A stretch of DNA of 64,000 nt. Origin: Euclidia mi (lineage: Eukaryota > Arthropoda > Insecta > Lepidoptera > Erebidae). Below, piece by piece: positions 54,854-64,000 of this stretch; positions within the stretch are counted from its first letter, which is position 1, and each line of letters begins with the position of its first letter. The notes beneath the pieces are model-generated. The model had not been told where the DNA came from, did no database searches, and was given only the letters and a program-made list of their open reading frames with translations. The DNA is taken from NCBI GenBank assembly GCA_944739405.2, contig OX123182.2, forward strand, positions 21,959,326 to 22,023,325. Direction: 5' to 3'. The position numbers and the translations under genes are program-made.

Positions 54854-56770
54854 CTTAGCTTAAAAGCAAGGAAGAAAGCGACGTGAACAGTGAAAGCTCA
54901 GCGTCTACGTTTTTGGATTCGCAATCTTAGTATCACTTAGCTTAACGGCTTTATATAGAAAAGGGTTCAGGGAAAAGGCACACATATTGAACCACATAAT
55001 ACTAACTAATATACTGCGTATGGCTTAATGTTTTAATAATTTAATAAGGCTTGTTGTTGTTAAAATATAATTCTTGTTTTTAGAATAATGAATTAAAACA
55101 AACATTTAATCAACGGACATAAATTACACCCAGATTTGACCCAAAATTTCACGGATCACACAAACTGTAGTCTCGTGTACGAATTAAACCTACGACACTG
55201 GGCACAGTGCTAAACAGTGAGGTGAGCGCATGAAGCACTATGCCTTCTATGCAGACTGGACTTATAAAAAATACTTATAAATTTTAATCCTAGTACTTTT
55301 GTTAGAGCTCAAACAAGTATTAATTACAATCAAATATTAGTTATGATTAGTATTCGTCTCTCGATCGACCGTAAAATACCTTAACTACGTGTTTAAAATA
55401 CGATTTTAACGTAATCCTTTCAAAGGCCTCATTTTCATTCCATATCGCTTGAGCAAATATATTTAATTTTTTTATCAAACACACTCCGCGTGAGTTCTCA
55501 TTAAATATTCCCGAGGCTTTTAAATAAAAGGAGCAAATGAATAGTGAAAAAAAAAACTGAAGTATAAATTAATAATGAATCGTGTCAGAAGCTATCTCTG
55601 TAATTATTTTTCCACATAAAAATGTCCACAAATGACACGAAATAAATAAAGTATTCGAGCATTACAGTCGTTTATTAATGGTTTAATAATGCTGGGAAAT
55701 CCCGGGCAAAATGAGGATGTTATGGATCGATTCACAAGGTCAAGTTTGTTCGTCAGCGTTTTGTTTATAGATGGGGGATTGATAAAAGAAGGTAAACTTA
55801 TCCGCTTTACGCCCTTGGGAACACGTAAAGTCGGTACCGACTTTCATAAACGTCCATGACAGTTAGTATGAGGACTCCTCAAATTTTAGTCAGTTGTTTA
55901 CTCGTGCAAGGAAAGACGGCAGTTGCTTTAAAGTAAGTCGTTTCGAAGCTGTTTGCACTATAAAACAGACCCTGGGATCCAGCGGCTTTAATGAAATCGG
56001 GATCGTGATTATAAAATTATAATCATCATCCTAGCACGAATAACAGCCACGTGTTTGAGTTACCGCGTGTGTGTAGCCGAGTACTTCAATGCGACGTTCA
56101 ATATTAGTGTCTCGACACATCTGCGGAACCTACATATGTACATCGCCGAACGTTCCGTTGAATACGCTTGCAGTGTTTCTCAGGTTACCTATGACAGTGT
56201 ACAAGCGCTCTTAAGCGACCAAAAGATAGCCGATAGTATTAAAATGCTTATTGTTCCAGAGTTGCCTTAGGCAGGCGGGAATTATTGCAGAGTGCGCAGT
56301 GGAAGTTTGTATTACATCCATCTGACAAGAGCAAGCAAGGAGTCTGACATATATGAACTGAGTTTCTCAGCGCTAACAATCAAATACAATATGCAGTTAC
56401 CTGGATCTTAACTGGTGGCAGGCCTGGAGCTAGCTAGATAAACACACAACTATAGTGGCCACAATAGAGAATGTTACATCTTGGTACTTAGCACTTCCAA
56501 GGCTTAACAAAAATCAATTCGCGTAGCTGGTTTTACAATGTGCTTCAAGAAGGCGAATTCAACGGAAAACGAATGACTTGTCAATCTCACAATGTGACCA
56601 GTGTCAAAAAATAATTACCAAAGATAACATAATAAATGTTATAAACTGATATTCTCGTTCTAATAATAGAAATATATATCTATTTCAAACACTTATGGTC
56701 ATTTTAAATTAGGTATTCTATTACAATATCGGCGAACAAACGCTACGCATGGCTCTTACTTTATTATAAC
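54854..56770. other. Unassigned stretch
   Basis: This is AT-rich DNA with no recognised gene, RNA or element; the 71-codon frame at 56055-56270 has no motif. Confidence 0.4.
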
Positions 56771-57034
56771 AACTAGCTGACCCAGCGAACTCCGTATCGC
56801 CTTTTTAAGAGTTTTTATTTAATTCCCTGTTTTCCAAGCCCCTTTTCCAAAGTTTCCATTGACTTAGCGCCTAATCTCTTATCTTTTCAGTCTATAAATG
56901 ATGAACAAACAAACACATATTTTTATATAATATTGAATTCCCCATTCCTTAAAATATCGGAGACGATACCCATATCGACTTTAAAAAAAAACCCGTGCCA
57001 TCTTTGATCACGAAATAATAATAATAATAATATT
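56771..57034 (-). mobile_element. Helitron-like end fragment and TAA microsatellite
   Basis: AACTAGCTGACCCAGCGAAC at 56771 is the reversed form of the Helitron-type 3' end that closes the copy at 59998 (GCCGGGTCAGGTAGT). It is followed by unclassified DNA and a TAA/AAT run at 57017-57034. Confidence 0.5.
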
Positions 57035-57095
57035 CTACCACATTCACACAACACCATCTAGTCCCAAACTAAGCAGAAGCTTGTACTATGTATAA
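57035..57095 (-). repeat. SINE 3' fragment
   Basis: On the minus strand CATAGTACAAGCTTCTGCTTAG and TTGGGACTAGATGGTG match the end of the SINE at 21186-21430, and the AT-rich tail runs into the TAA repeat. Confidence 0.65.
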
Positions 57096-59525
57096 TTTCA
57101 ATTTAATACCTCCACGCGTTCAAGAGAAAGGGGTAGTAACTTTAAATTTATTAAAAATATTATTCTTATATGATGTAACAAAAAATTTATGGTTTTCGCA
57201 ATTTTTCTTTATATGTCCTATAAGGCGTTGCTTCGTACCAAATTTCAAGATTCTGAGCTCACGGAAAGTACCCTGTAGGTTTTGATTCACTTGCGAGTAG
57301 GCGCGAGCTTGAAAATATGCTTATATGTAATATATATTGCTCTTTCTTTTGATTGCGTTGACATAGAAGCTTGATTTTATTGCAGCCTAACGGTGTTATA
57401 TACTTGAGTATTTGATATGAATTTCAATTTAATACCTCCACGCGTTTAAGACAAAGGGGTAGTAACTTTAAATTTATTAAAAATATTTTTTTATATGCTA
57501 TAACTAAAAATTTACGGTTTTCTCAATTTTTCCTTTATAAGTGATATAAGACGTTGCTTCGTACCAAATTTTAAGATTCTGAGTTCACGGGAAGTACCCA
57601 GTAGGTTTTGATTCCAATGCGAGTTTGAAAATATGCTGCAATTTGCAGCATATACGGCTGTATCTTTTGATTGCATTGGATTAGAAGTTTGATTTTTTAC
57701 ATTTCTATGGAACCGTAGATTCGAGTATTTACTATAAATTTCAGTTTGATACCTCTACACATTCCTGAGAAAAAGGGTCTTGACAGACGGACGGACAACA
57801 AAGTGATCCTATAAGGGTTCCGTTTTTTCCTTTCGAGGTACGGAACCCTAAAAAAGAGAGTTAAGGCGCAATTTTGTTTACAGTATGGTGTTGAAGTATT
57901 CTTCCAGTGCTGTATGTTCGAAGTTTGGCTGATTTTTAGGGTTTCATACCTCGAAAGGAAAAACGGAACCCTTATAGGATCAGTTTGTTATCCGTCCGTC
58001 TGTCAAGACCCTTTTTCTCAGGACTGTGTGGAGGTATCAAACTGAAATTTATAGTAAATACTCGAATCTACGGGTCCATAGAGCTGTAGAAAAATCAAAC
58101 TTCTAATCCAACGCAATCAAAAGATACAGCCGTATATGCTGCAAATTGCAGCATATTTTCAAAATCGCATTGGAATCAAAACCTGGGTACTTCCCGTGAA
58201 CTCAGAATCTTGAAATTTGGTACGAAGCAACGTCTTATATCACTCATAAAGGAAAAATTGCGAAAACCGTAAATTTTTAGTTACAGCATATAAAACAATA
58301 TTTTTAATAAATTTAAAGTTACTACCCCTTTGTCTTGAACGCGTGGAGGTGTTAAATTGAAATTCATATCAAATACTCAAGTATATAACACCGTTAGGCT
58401 GCAATAAAATCAAGCTTCTATGTCAACGCAATCAAAAGAAAGAGCAATATAAGCATATTTTCAAGCTCGCGCCTACTCGCAAGTGAATCAAAACCTACAG
58501 GGTACTTTCCGTGAGCTCAGAATCTTGAAATTTGGTACGAAGCAACGCCTTATAGCACATATAAAGGAAAATTTGCAAAACCATAAATTTTTAGTTACAT
58601 CATATAAGAAAAATATTTTTAATAAATTTAAAGTTACTACCCCTTTCTCTTGAATGCGTGGAGGTATTAAATTGAAATTCATATCAAATACTCAGGTATA
58701 TAACACCGTTAGGCTGCAACAAAATCAAGCTTCTATGTTAACGCATTCAAAAGAAAGAGCAATATATATTACATATACATATTTTCAAGCTCGCGCCTAC
58801 TCGCAAGTGAATCAAAACCTACAGGGTACTTTCCGTGAGCTCAGAATCTTGAAATTTGGTACGAAGCAACGCCTTATAGCACATATAAAGGAAAAATTGC
58901 GAAGACCATAAATTTTTAGTTACATCATATGATAAAAATATTTTTAATATATTTAAAGTTCCTACCCCTTTCTCTTGAAAGCTGAAAGGTATTATTAAAT
59001 TGAAATTCATAGCAAATACTTAGGTATATAATACCGTTAGGCTGTAACAAAATCAAACTTCTATGTCTACGCAATCAAAAGAAAGAGCAATATAATCATA
59101 TTTTCAAACTCGCGACTACTCGCAAGGGAATAAAAACCTACAGGGTAATTTCCCGTGAACTCAAAATCTTGAAATTTGGTACGAAGCAACGCCTTATATC
59201 ACTTATAAAGGAAAAATTGCGAAAACCGTAATTTTTTATTAACAGCATAAAAAAAATTATTTTTAATAAATTTAAAGTTACTACCCCTTTCTCTTGAACG
59301 CGTAGAGGTATTAAATTAAAAATTCATATCAAATACTCAGGTATATAACAACGTTAGGCTGTAACAAAATCAAACTTCTATGTCTACGCAATCAAAAGAA
59401 AGAGCAATATAATCATATTTTCAAACTCGCGACTACTCGCAAGGGAATCAAAATCTACAGGGTACATCCCGTGAGCTCAAAATCTTGAAATTTGGTACGA
59501 AGCAACGTCTTATAGCCCAGATAAA
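57096..59525. repeat. Foldback made of tandem ~320-bp repeats
   Basis: Units starting TTTCAATTTAATACC recur in forward orientation at 57096, 57422 and 57739. The reverse complement recurs at about 58031, 58346, 58661, 58987 and 59305. The two inverted halves meet around a short unique centre (about 57856-57931). It is flanked by GGTTCCGTTTTTTCCTTTCG and its complement next to GACAGACGGACGGACAAC. Within units a frame of about 65 codons recurs ('RVQEKGVVTLNLLKI') but shows no domain and drifts between units, so I do not call it coding. Confidence 0.85.
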
Positions 59526-59620
59526 GGATGCGGAAGGCTAATGACCATGTGCTGTGGTGCGTGTTGGGAGAGGCCTATGGCCAGCAGTGGACTGCGATAG
59601 GCTGATTGAGATTGAGATTT
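59526..59620 (+). pseudogene. RTE 3' end scrap
   Basis: GAGAGGCCTATGGCCAGCAG and TGGACTGCGATAGGCTGATTGAGATTG match the end of the RTE reading frame ('EAYGQQWTAIG' plus stop) with a degenerate GATTGAGATT tail. Confidence 0.65.
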
Positions 59621-59819
59621 CAAATAATTACATAGTCTTCAAACCTTTTTGCTAATTATTCTGTACTTTATAAGTATTTTTGTAACAGATTTCTAATAGT
59701 CACTAAAAACTTTGTAAATCAATAACTTTGATAAAAAATCTTTCCATCATTCATCAGCAGACTTTTGCAAGGCTGCTGCAAGGCTGGTATAGGTATTAAA
59801 GTTATATTATAAAATAAGC

Positions 59820-59998
59820 GATATATCTAATATATAAAATTCTCGTGTCACAGTTTTCGTTCCCATACTCCTCCGAAACTGCTTGACCGATTTTGATGAA
59901 ATTTTTGTGCTTATCCGGTATCTATGAGAATCGGCCAACATCTATTTTTCAAAAAAAAAAAACTTTTGCAAAACAACGTTTGCCGGGTCAGGTAGTGT
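59820..59998 (+). mobile_element. Helitron-like non-autonomous element
   Basis: TATATAAAATTCTCGTGTCA and CTGCTTGACCGATTTTGATG are followed by an A12 run and the end AACGTTTGCCGGGTCAGGTAGT. This closely follows a widespread lepidopteran Helitron-derived repeat whose 3' end is CTAGT. Similar pieces are at 6617-6985 and 56771. Confidence 0.55.
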
Positions 59999-60124
59999 TA
60001 ATATAAAATAAAGGATGACTGATTACAAACGACAAAGACCCCTTTTGCTTTAATTTATGCTCCTCCAGTTCTCCATACTGTAATGTTATGAATTTCATTT
60101 GGCAATAAAAATACCATAACTATG

Positions 60125-60205
60125 ACTGGTGAACTTTTATTTATATACCTACAGGTTTGTACGGAACCCTCGGTGCGCGAGTCCGACTCGCACTTGACTG
60201 GTTTT
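60125..60205. repeat. Dispersed repeat end
   Basis: GTACGGAACCCTCGGTGCGCGAGTCC and TCGCACTTGACTGGTTTTT form a common lepidopteran repeat end related to the GTACGGAACCCTAAAAA edge of the foldback at 57839. The surrounding 59999-60694 holds nothing else that I can name. Confidence 0.45.
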
Positions 60206-60694
60206 TCTTTGTTATATTCGGAAAATCTTTTTGTGGCCGTAATTTCTTGTTATAATAAGTGGGTCAGCTTAGTTTGATATTTCAAGCCCGCTCTGTATGA
60301 CCAACAATTTCAAGATGGTAGCGTGGAAATCTTGAGCAAAATTCAATTGCAAAAATATTTGATTGCAGTTCTCTAAAAGTAATTATAGTATTTCATTGAA
60401 TGTGTGTGCTACATGCAGTCTATAATTGATCAAATAGATATATATAATACGCGTCAAACTTATAAAATTTTGCATCGAATGTTAAAAATAGGTCACCTAA
60501 ACTAAGGAGCCCCAATTACCTATATAATGAGAGTCAACAAAGAGGACGCATCCAAAAATGAACATCCCAAATTAAATTATTTAAACGTTTCTGTATGGAA
60601 AAGGTTCGGTAATTTGCCAATATTGTTGTTTGTTTTTTAAATAAGAGCGAGCTAATACAATATTATTACTATTGGAATCAGTAATAAGAAAATT

Positions 60695-60939
60695 CGAATA
60701 GCCAGGCTGAAGTGGCAATGGCGGGGCACATAGCGCGAAGAACCGATGGCCGTTGGGGCAGGCGGGCTCTGGAGTGGCGACCACGTACCGGACGACGCAG
60801 CAGCGGTAGGCCTTCCGCAAGGTGGACCGACGATCTGGTTAAAATCGCGAGGAGTTGTTGGATGCGGGCAGCCCAAAATCGGTCTGTGTGGAGAACCTTG
60901 GGGGAGGCCTATGTCCAGCAGTGGACGTCTTTGGGCTGA
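60695..60939 (+). pseudogene. RTE ORF C-terminal fragment
   Basis: The frame reads 'RIARLKWQWRGHIARRTDGR' in degraded form, then 'RALEWRPRTGRRSSGRPSAR' and 'GEAYVQQWTSLG' with a stop at 60939. It is the same tail as at 27575-27806 but from another family member (about 65% by eye). It is 5'-truncated at about 60695, lacks RT, and its GAT repeat is missing. Confidence 0.82.
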
Positions 60940-61119
60940 CGTGTTGAATAAGAAAATTTATTTTAACAGCTAGGTACATATACTTTTAACGAAAGAGTCC
61001 GTATATTTTGTGCGATTCCAAACGCTTGAAGGCATTGACCAATTTCAATAGAATTTAGCAGTATCGGTAAACCATACACGAATATCTTCAAAAAAAATTG
61101 TAAATGCACAAGGGCGGCC

Positions 61120-61744
61120 TTACCGCAAAATGCGATTTCTTACAGGCAACCTTAGGATGGACAGACTGGAAAGGATAGGTTTGATGGTGTAGTGATCAAA
61201 TATATGTGGAAACTTATAGTTATTTGAATATTTGAATACAATGTACATACATATGTAGGTATATATATATATATACACATGTACAAAAACATAAGGTATA
61301 CATACAAATAATACATAATATATATACATACTAACGATACATAATTTTAATACATATATATATAATTGCAGAGAGCATTGGTAAAGTTTAGATAACAGAT
61401 TAAAGTGACAAATAGTGTTTTGACATTTAATGCATTTTTAAATATATTGAGTGATTTAGCTTGCTTAACTTCAACCGGAAGCGCATTCTACAAACGTACA
61501 GCGTGAACAGCAAAGGATTTGTTGTAGAAGTTTGTGGAATGGGTTGGCATCTGCAGTCTCAGATCCACCGACGACCACAGGGACCTTGAATGTGTGTCAT
61601 GGAGGAACTTAAAACGTTCTTTGAGATATGTGGGCGTATTTGGCTTAAATAACACATTATACAGTAACATAAGAATATGGGTATTCCGGCGAAGATGAAT
61701 TGGGAGCCACTTGAGCCTAGATTACATGATCATAATATTTGCGT
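61120..61744 (-). pseudogene. LINE (CR1/L2 group) C-terminus and 3' UTR
   Basis: The minus strand reads 'RKYYDHVI', 'KWLPIHLRRNTHILMLLYNV' (frame-shifted) and 'LFKPNTPTYLKERFKFLHD', then 'FYNKSFAVHAVRL'. This is the C-terminal tail of the LINE whose RT is at 63058-64000. The 3' UTR carries TA/CA-type repeats (61255-61360). It is separated from the RT by a SINE and by a LINE-tail/Dong insertion. Confidence 0.8.
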
Positions 61745-61754
61745 AAACCAAAAA

Positions 61755-62024
61755 CTTTCGGTTCGAATCCACGGCGCGCACCGATGACTTTTCGGAGTTA
61801 TGTGCGTATTAAATTGTTAATTATCGCTTGCTAAACGGTGAAGGAAAAACATCGTGAGGAAACCTGCATGACTGAGAGTTCTCCATAATGTTCTCGAAAG
61901 ACATGTGAAGTCTGCCAACCCGCACTTGGCCAGCGTGGTGGACTATGGCCTTACCCTTCTCGTAGTGAGAAGAGGCCCGTGCCCAGCAGTGGGACAGCTT
62001 AAAGGGCTGATGATGATGATGATG
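61755..62024 (+). mobile_element. SINE with 10-bp target duplication
   Basis: AAACCAAAAA flanks both sides (61745-61754 and 62025-62034). The body has a B box GGTTCGAATCC (61760-61770) but no A box, so it is slightly 5'-truncated. It continues with CATCGTGAGGAAACCTGCAT and GCCAGCGTGGTGGACTATGG and ends GGGCTGATGATGATGATGAT. Removing it with one repeat restores the LINE frame as 'FIFGLRKY'. The tail matches RTE. Confidence 0.92.
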
Positions 62025-62034
62025 AAACCAAAAA

Positions 62035-62282
62035 TGAATCTTATACAGAAATTTTGGAGACGCTCAAGTTTATCAAGTTGGTCCTGGTGCTGAGTATTGG
62101 GAGAAGCAAGGATTGTGCAAGCGCAATCTTGGTGGTTGTGGGAAGAAAGTTCCGCAGCCTACGCAACGACCCTGCTGAGGCAAACAGTTTGCGACTTGTT
62201 TCCTGAATTTGAATTCCCCATGATAAAGTTTTATCCAGATAAATACCCAGGTTTTTTACACTATCTGAGGTTCTTAAAACTT
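62035..62282 (-). pseudogene. LINE RT segment between two insertions
   Basis: The minus strand reads 'VLRTSDSVKNLGIYLDKTL', 'FASAGSLRRLRNFLPTTTK' and 'IALAQSLLLPILS', then a frameshift before 'CIRFIFG'. This is the RT thumb region, continuous with 63058 once the 62283-63052 insertion is removed. Confidence 0.82.
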
Positions 62283-62300
62283 AATAATAATAATAATAAT

Positions 62301-62825
62301 GAAAATGGTCGTGCTACTCTGTACTGGGATCGGTCTATCATTACTGACAGGACTATTGCGGCTAACAAGCCGGACATAGTGGTGATAGACCGATTAGAGC
62401 GCCTTGCAATGATCATCGACGTCACCATACCCCATGACGAGAATCTCGTGAAAGCCGAAAAAGATAAACAAATTAAGTATTTGGACCTGGCTCACGAGAT
62501 TGTCGACATGTGGGATATTGACTCGGCGATCATTGTACCAATAGTCATGACCGTAAATGGTCTTATTGCCAAGAGCCTCGACCACCACCTCAAGAGGCTC
62601 TCGTTAGACGGCTGGATCAAGTCCTCTATACAGAAGGCAGCATTGCTGCACACGACACGCATCGTTCGGAGGTTCCTCTCTCTGGAGCCCTAACCACCGG
62701 TAGCTTGGTCCCTGTGCCCGATGCCGGTGGGTCTCCGTGGTCCTGTTTTATATGGTTAAATATTTTTTGTAAAGTGATTTAATTATATAAAATAAGATTA
62801 ATGAGATTGAAATTAAATAAAGAGG
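62301..62825 (+). pseudogene. Second Dong/R4 copy: endonuclease domain only
   Basis: This 5'-truncated copy starts in TAA repeats (62282-62300) and ends in TAA repeats (62826-62841). Its frame is open to a stop at 62693. It shows 'YWDRSIITDRTIAANKPDIV', 'MIIDVTIPHDENLVKAEKDK', 'QIKYLDLAHEIVDMWDI' and 'WIKSSIQKA', a full PD-(D/E)XK endonuclease tail without the breaks seen at 31739-32161. No start codon or RT is present. The 3' UTR is close to that of the full copy. Confidence 0.87.
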
Positions 62826-62841
62826 AATAATAATAATAATA

Positions 62842-63052
62842 TTTATTTTGCGAAATATGGGTACAAAAAGATGTTACAATAAAGTGTACAGTATCGCCAT
62901 AATCAGCTGTGTAGCATGCAAAATGAATAGGAAATAATAAGAAATTTGATCATGAAATGGAATTTGAATGTCAAACGAACTATATAACAATAATGATTAC
63001 AATGTCAATTACAATGTCAAATGAATTCAATAATAATTATGATAACTATGTC
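62842..63052 (-). mobile_element. Short LINE 3' tail that received the Dong copy
   Basis: On the minus strand an AT-rich UTR runs to TTTTGTACCCATATTTCGCAAAATAAAT followed by ATT repeats. AACTT occurs on both sides of the whole block (62278-62282 and 63053-63057). Removing 62283-63052 and one AACTT rejoins the host LINE frame as 'FDDQVLRTSDSVKNLG'. It is therefore a separate truncated insertion, later hit by Dong in its ATT tail. Confidence 0.7.
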
Positions 63053-63057
63053 AACTT

Positions 63058-64000
63058 GATCGTCGAATTCAATCTGAGGCAGCTGCGGCCAGTTTACCCT
63101 GGAAATCATCCTGGAACTGCCAATCAGAATAACTTGTGTTTTTGACGGGTTCACCTATAGGCCATACTTTCTGCTCCACGTATAAATTTGCGCCAGATCC
63201 AAGTTTATGTTAGTAAACGCCTCTGAAATCGTCTCGAGTGGTGCCTGTGAATATATCTGTAAATCATCTGCATAAAGCTGGTAGGACGAAAGTAAGTTTT
63301 TGGAGATAGAATTTATGAAAATTGCGAAAGTAATGGTGATAGCCCTCCACCTTGCGGTACACCGACAGATGTATTACACCATGAGGAGTATGACTCATCA
63401 ACGCGTATACACTGTCGGCGTCAAAACAGATAAATACGAAACCCGTCAATTACTGTTGGAGATATGCTAATAGAGCGAAGTATGGCAAGCAGGATGTGGA
63501 AATCCACAGTGTTAAATGCGTTACTAAAATCAAGTAAAGAGAGAAGCGTGAGTTTTCTTCCATCCATGCCCAGCCTTATCTCATCAGTAATATGAACCAA
63601 TGCTGTGGTGGTACTATGTCCAGGGCGAAAACCGGATTGGAAAGGATTCAAGAGAGCATTCTTGGAAAGAAAAGATGAGAGTTGTGCGTGTACAAGACGC
63701 TCAAGGACTTTGGAAAGTAAGGGTAGAATGGATATTGGACGGAAATCAGTAAAAGAACAGGGTTTGGATTTTATAGGTATCGGAACTACGGATGGAAAGA
63801 TGCCCAACATCTTTCCATGCTGATGGAAAGACACCGCTAGTAACAGAGTAGTTCAGGATATGACAAAGGACAGACAGGATTTCATCAAGGATAGGTAGGA
63901 TCATGTTTCGACTGATACAGTCATTGCCAACAGCATTGGATGAGATCGAAATTATGCTCTTTTTAACATCACAACCGGAAAATTGCTTGAAAACAAAAGG
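63058..64000 (-). pseudogene. LINE (CR1/L2 group) RT, continues off the window
   Basis: The minus strand reads 'DFRPISILPLLSKVLERLV', 'QSGFRPGHSTTTALVHIT' and 'LSLLDFSNAFNTVDFHILL' (catalytic Asp). A frameshift near 63421 follows, then 'YQLYADDLQIYSQ' (YADD, near 63270), 'WSRKYGL*VNPSKTQVILIG' with a TGA inside, and 'QLPQIEFDDQ'. The upstream endonuclease would lie beyond 64000. Same clade as the LINE at 49352-50905 but a different family. Confidence 0.85.

Noticed and set aside
57088..59010. Recurring ~65-codon frames in the ~320-bp repeats
   Set aside because: The frame recurs because the DNA repeats; no domain, and stops appear in sister units.
62097..62300. N-terminal extension of the second Dong frame
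   Set aside because: This part is antisense to the host LINE RT and only by chance open in the Dong frame; the real Dong sequence starts at the TAA repeat.

Overview
The window looks like nuclear DNA from an insect, most probably a moth or butterfly (Lepidoptera). It is AT-rich and almost entirely built of transposable elements in several layers. The reasons for the Lepidoptera call are a Dong/R4-type retrotransposon sitting in TAA microsatellites, an RTE-clade LINE and a SINE that both end in GATGATGATG, tRNA-headed SINEs with TG-rich tails, and Helitron-like termini of a type I recall from lepidopteran genomes. No prokaryotic gene, operon or CRISPR array is present. I see no intact cellular gene. 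Two short exon-like pieces (a RhoGAP domain fragment and a THAP domain first exon) are the only host-like protein signals.

Layout. 1-632: end of a Jockey-type LINE (+). 640-4631: degraded Gypsy retrotransposon (-), interrupted by a 656-bp foldback element. 5542-6110: orphan zinc-finger/PD-(D/E)XK-like module of an unclassified reverse transcriptase. 6617-8640: Helitron-like flank and a 12-unit tandem array. 8657-8860: hAT transposase scrap. 8905-12462: BEL/Pao retrotransposon (+), decayed. 12627-12790: RhoGAP-like exon. 13464-17093: very large inverted repeat with a GC-rich hairpin and a LINE end in its spacer and a SINE in one arm. 17508-17569: THAP exon. 18142-19199: TIR element. 19.2-25.6 kb: mostly unassigned, with SINE pieces and one promoter-like site.

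25645-27825: RTE LINE (+). 28297-32310: near full-length Dong/R4 element (+), meeting tail to tail a two-ORF CR1/Jockey-group LINE (32306-36640, -). 38.4-41.0 kb: a second CR1-group LINE (+). 41861-42450: MITE. 43392-51966: a complete Gypsy provirus-like insertion (-) with two LTRs, a 4-bp target duplication, primer site and polypurine tract, itself split by a LINE (48815-50905). 54259-54851: mariner-like MITE. 57096-59525: foldback of tandem ~320-bp repeats. 59.5-61.0 kb: RTE and Helitron scraps. 61120-64000: a LINE (-) carrying a SINE with a 10-bp target duplication and a separate LINE tail that in turn holds a truncated Dong copy.

How the parts relate. The autonomous elements (Gypsy, BEL, RTE, Dong, CR1/Jockey) supply reverse transcriptase, RNase H, integrase or endonuclease, and every copy here carries stops, frameshifts or truncations. 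The SINEs borrow a tRNA-like Pol III promoter and an RTE-like tail. Nesting gives a relative time order: in three places removing an insertion plus one target duplication restores the host reading frame. Most of the window therefore records sequential insertions rather than working genes.
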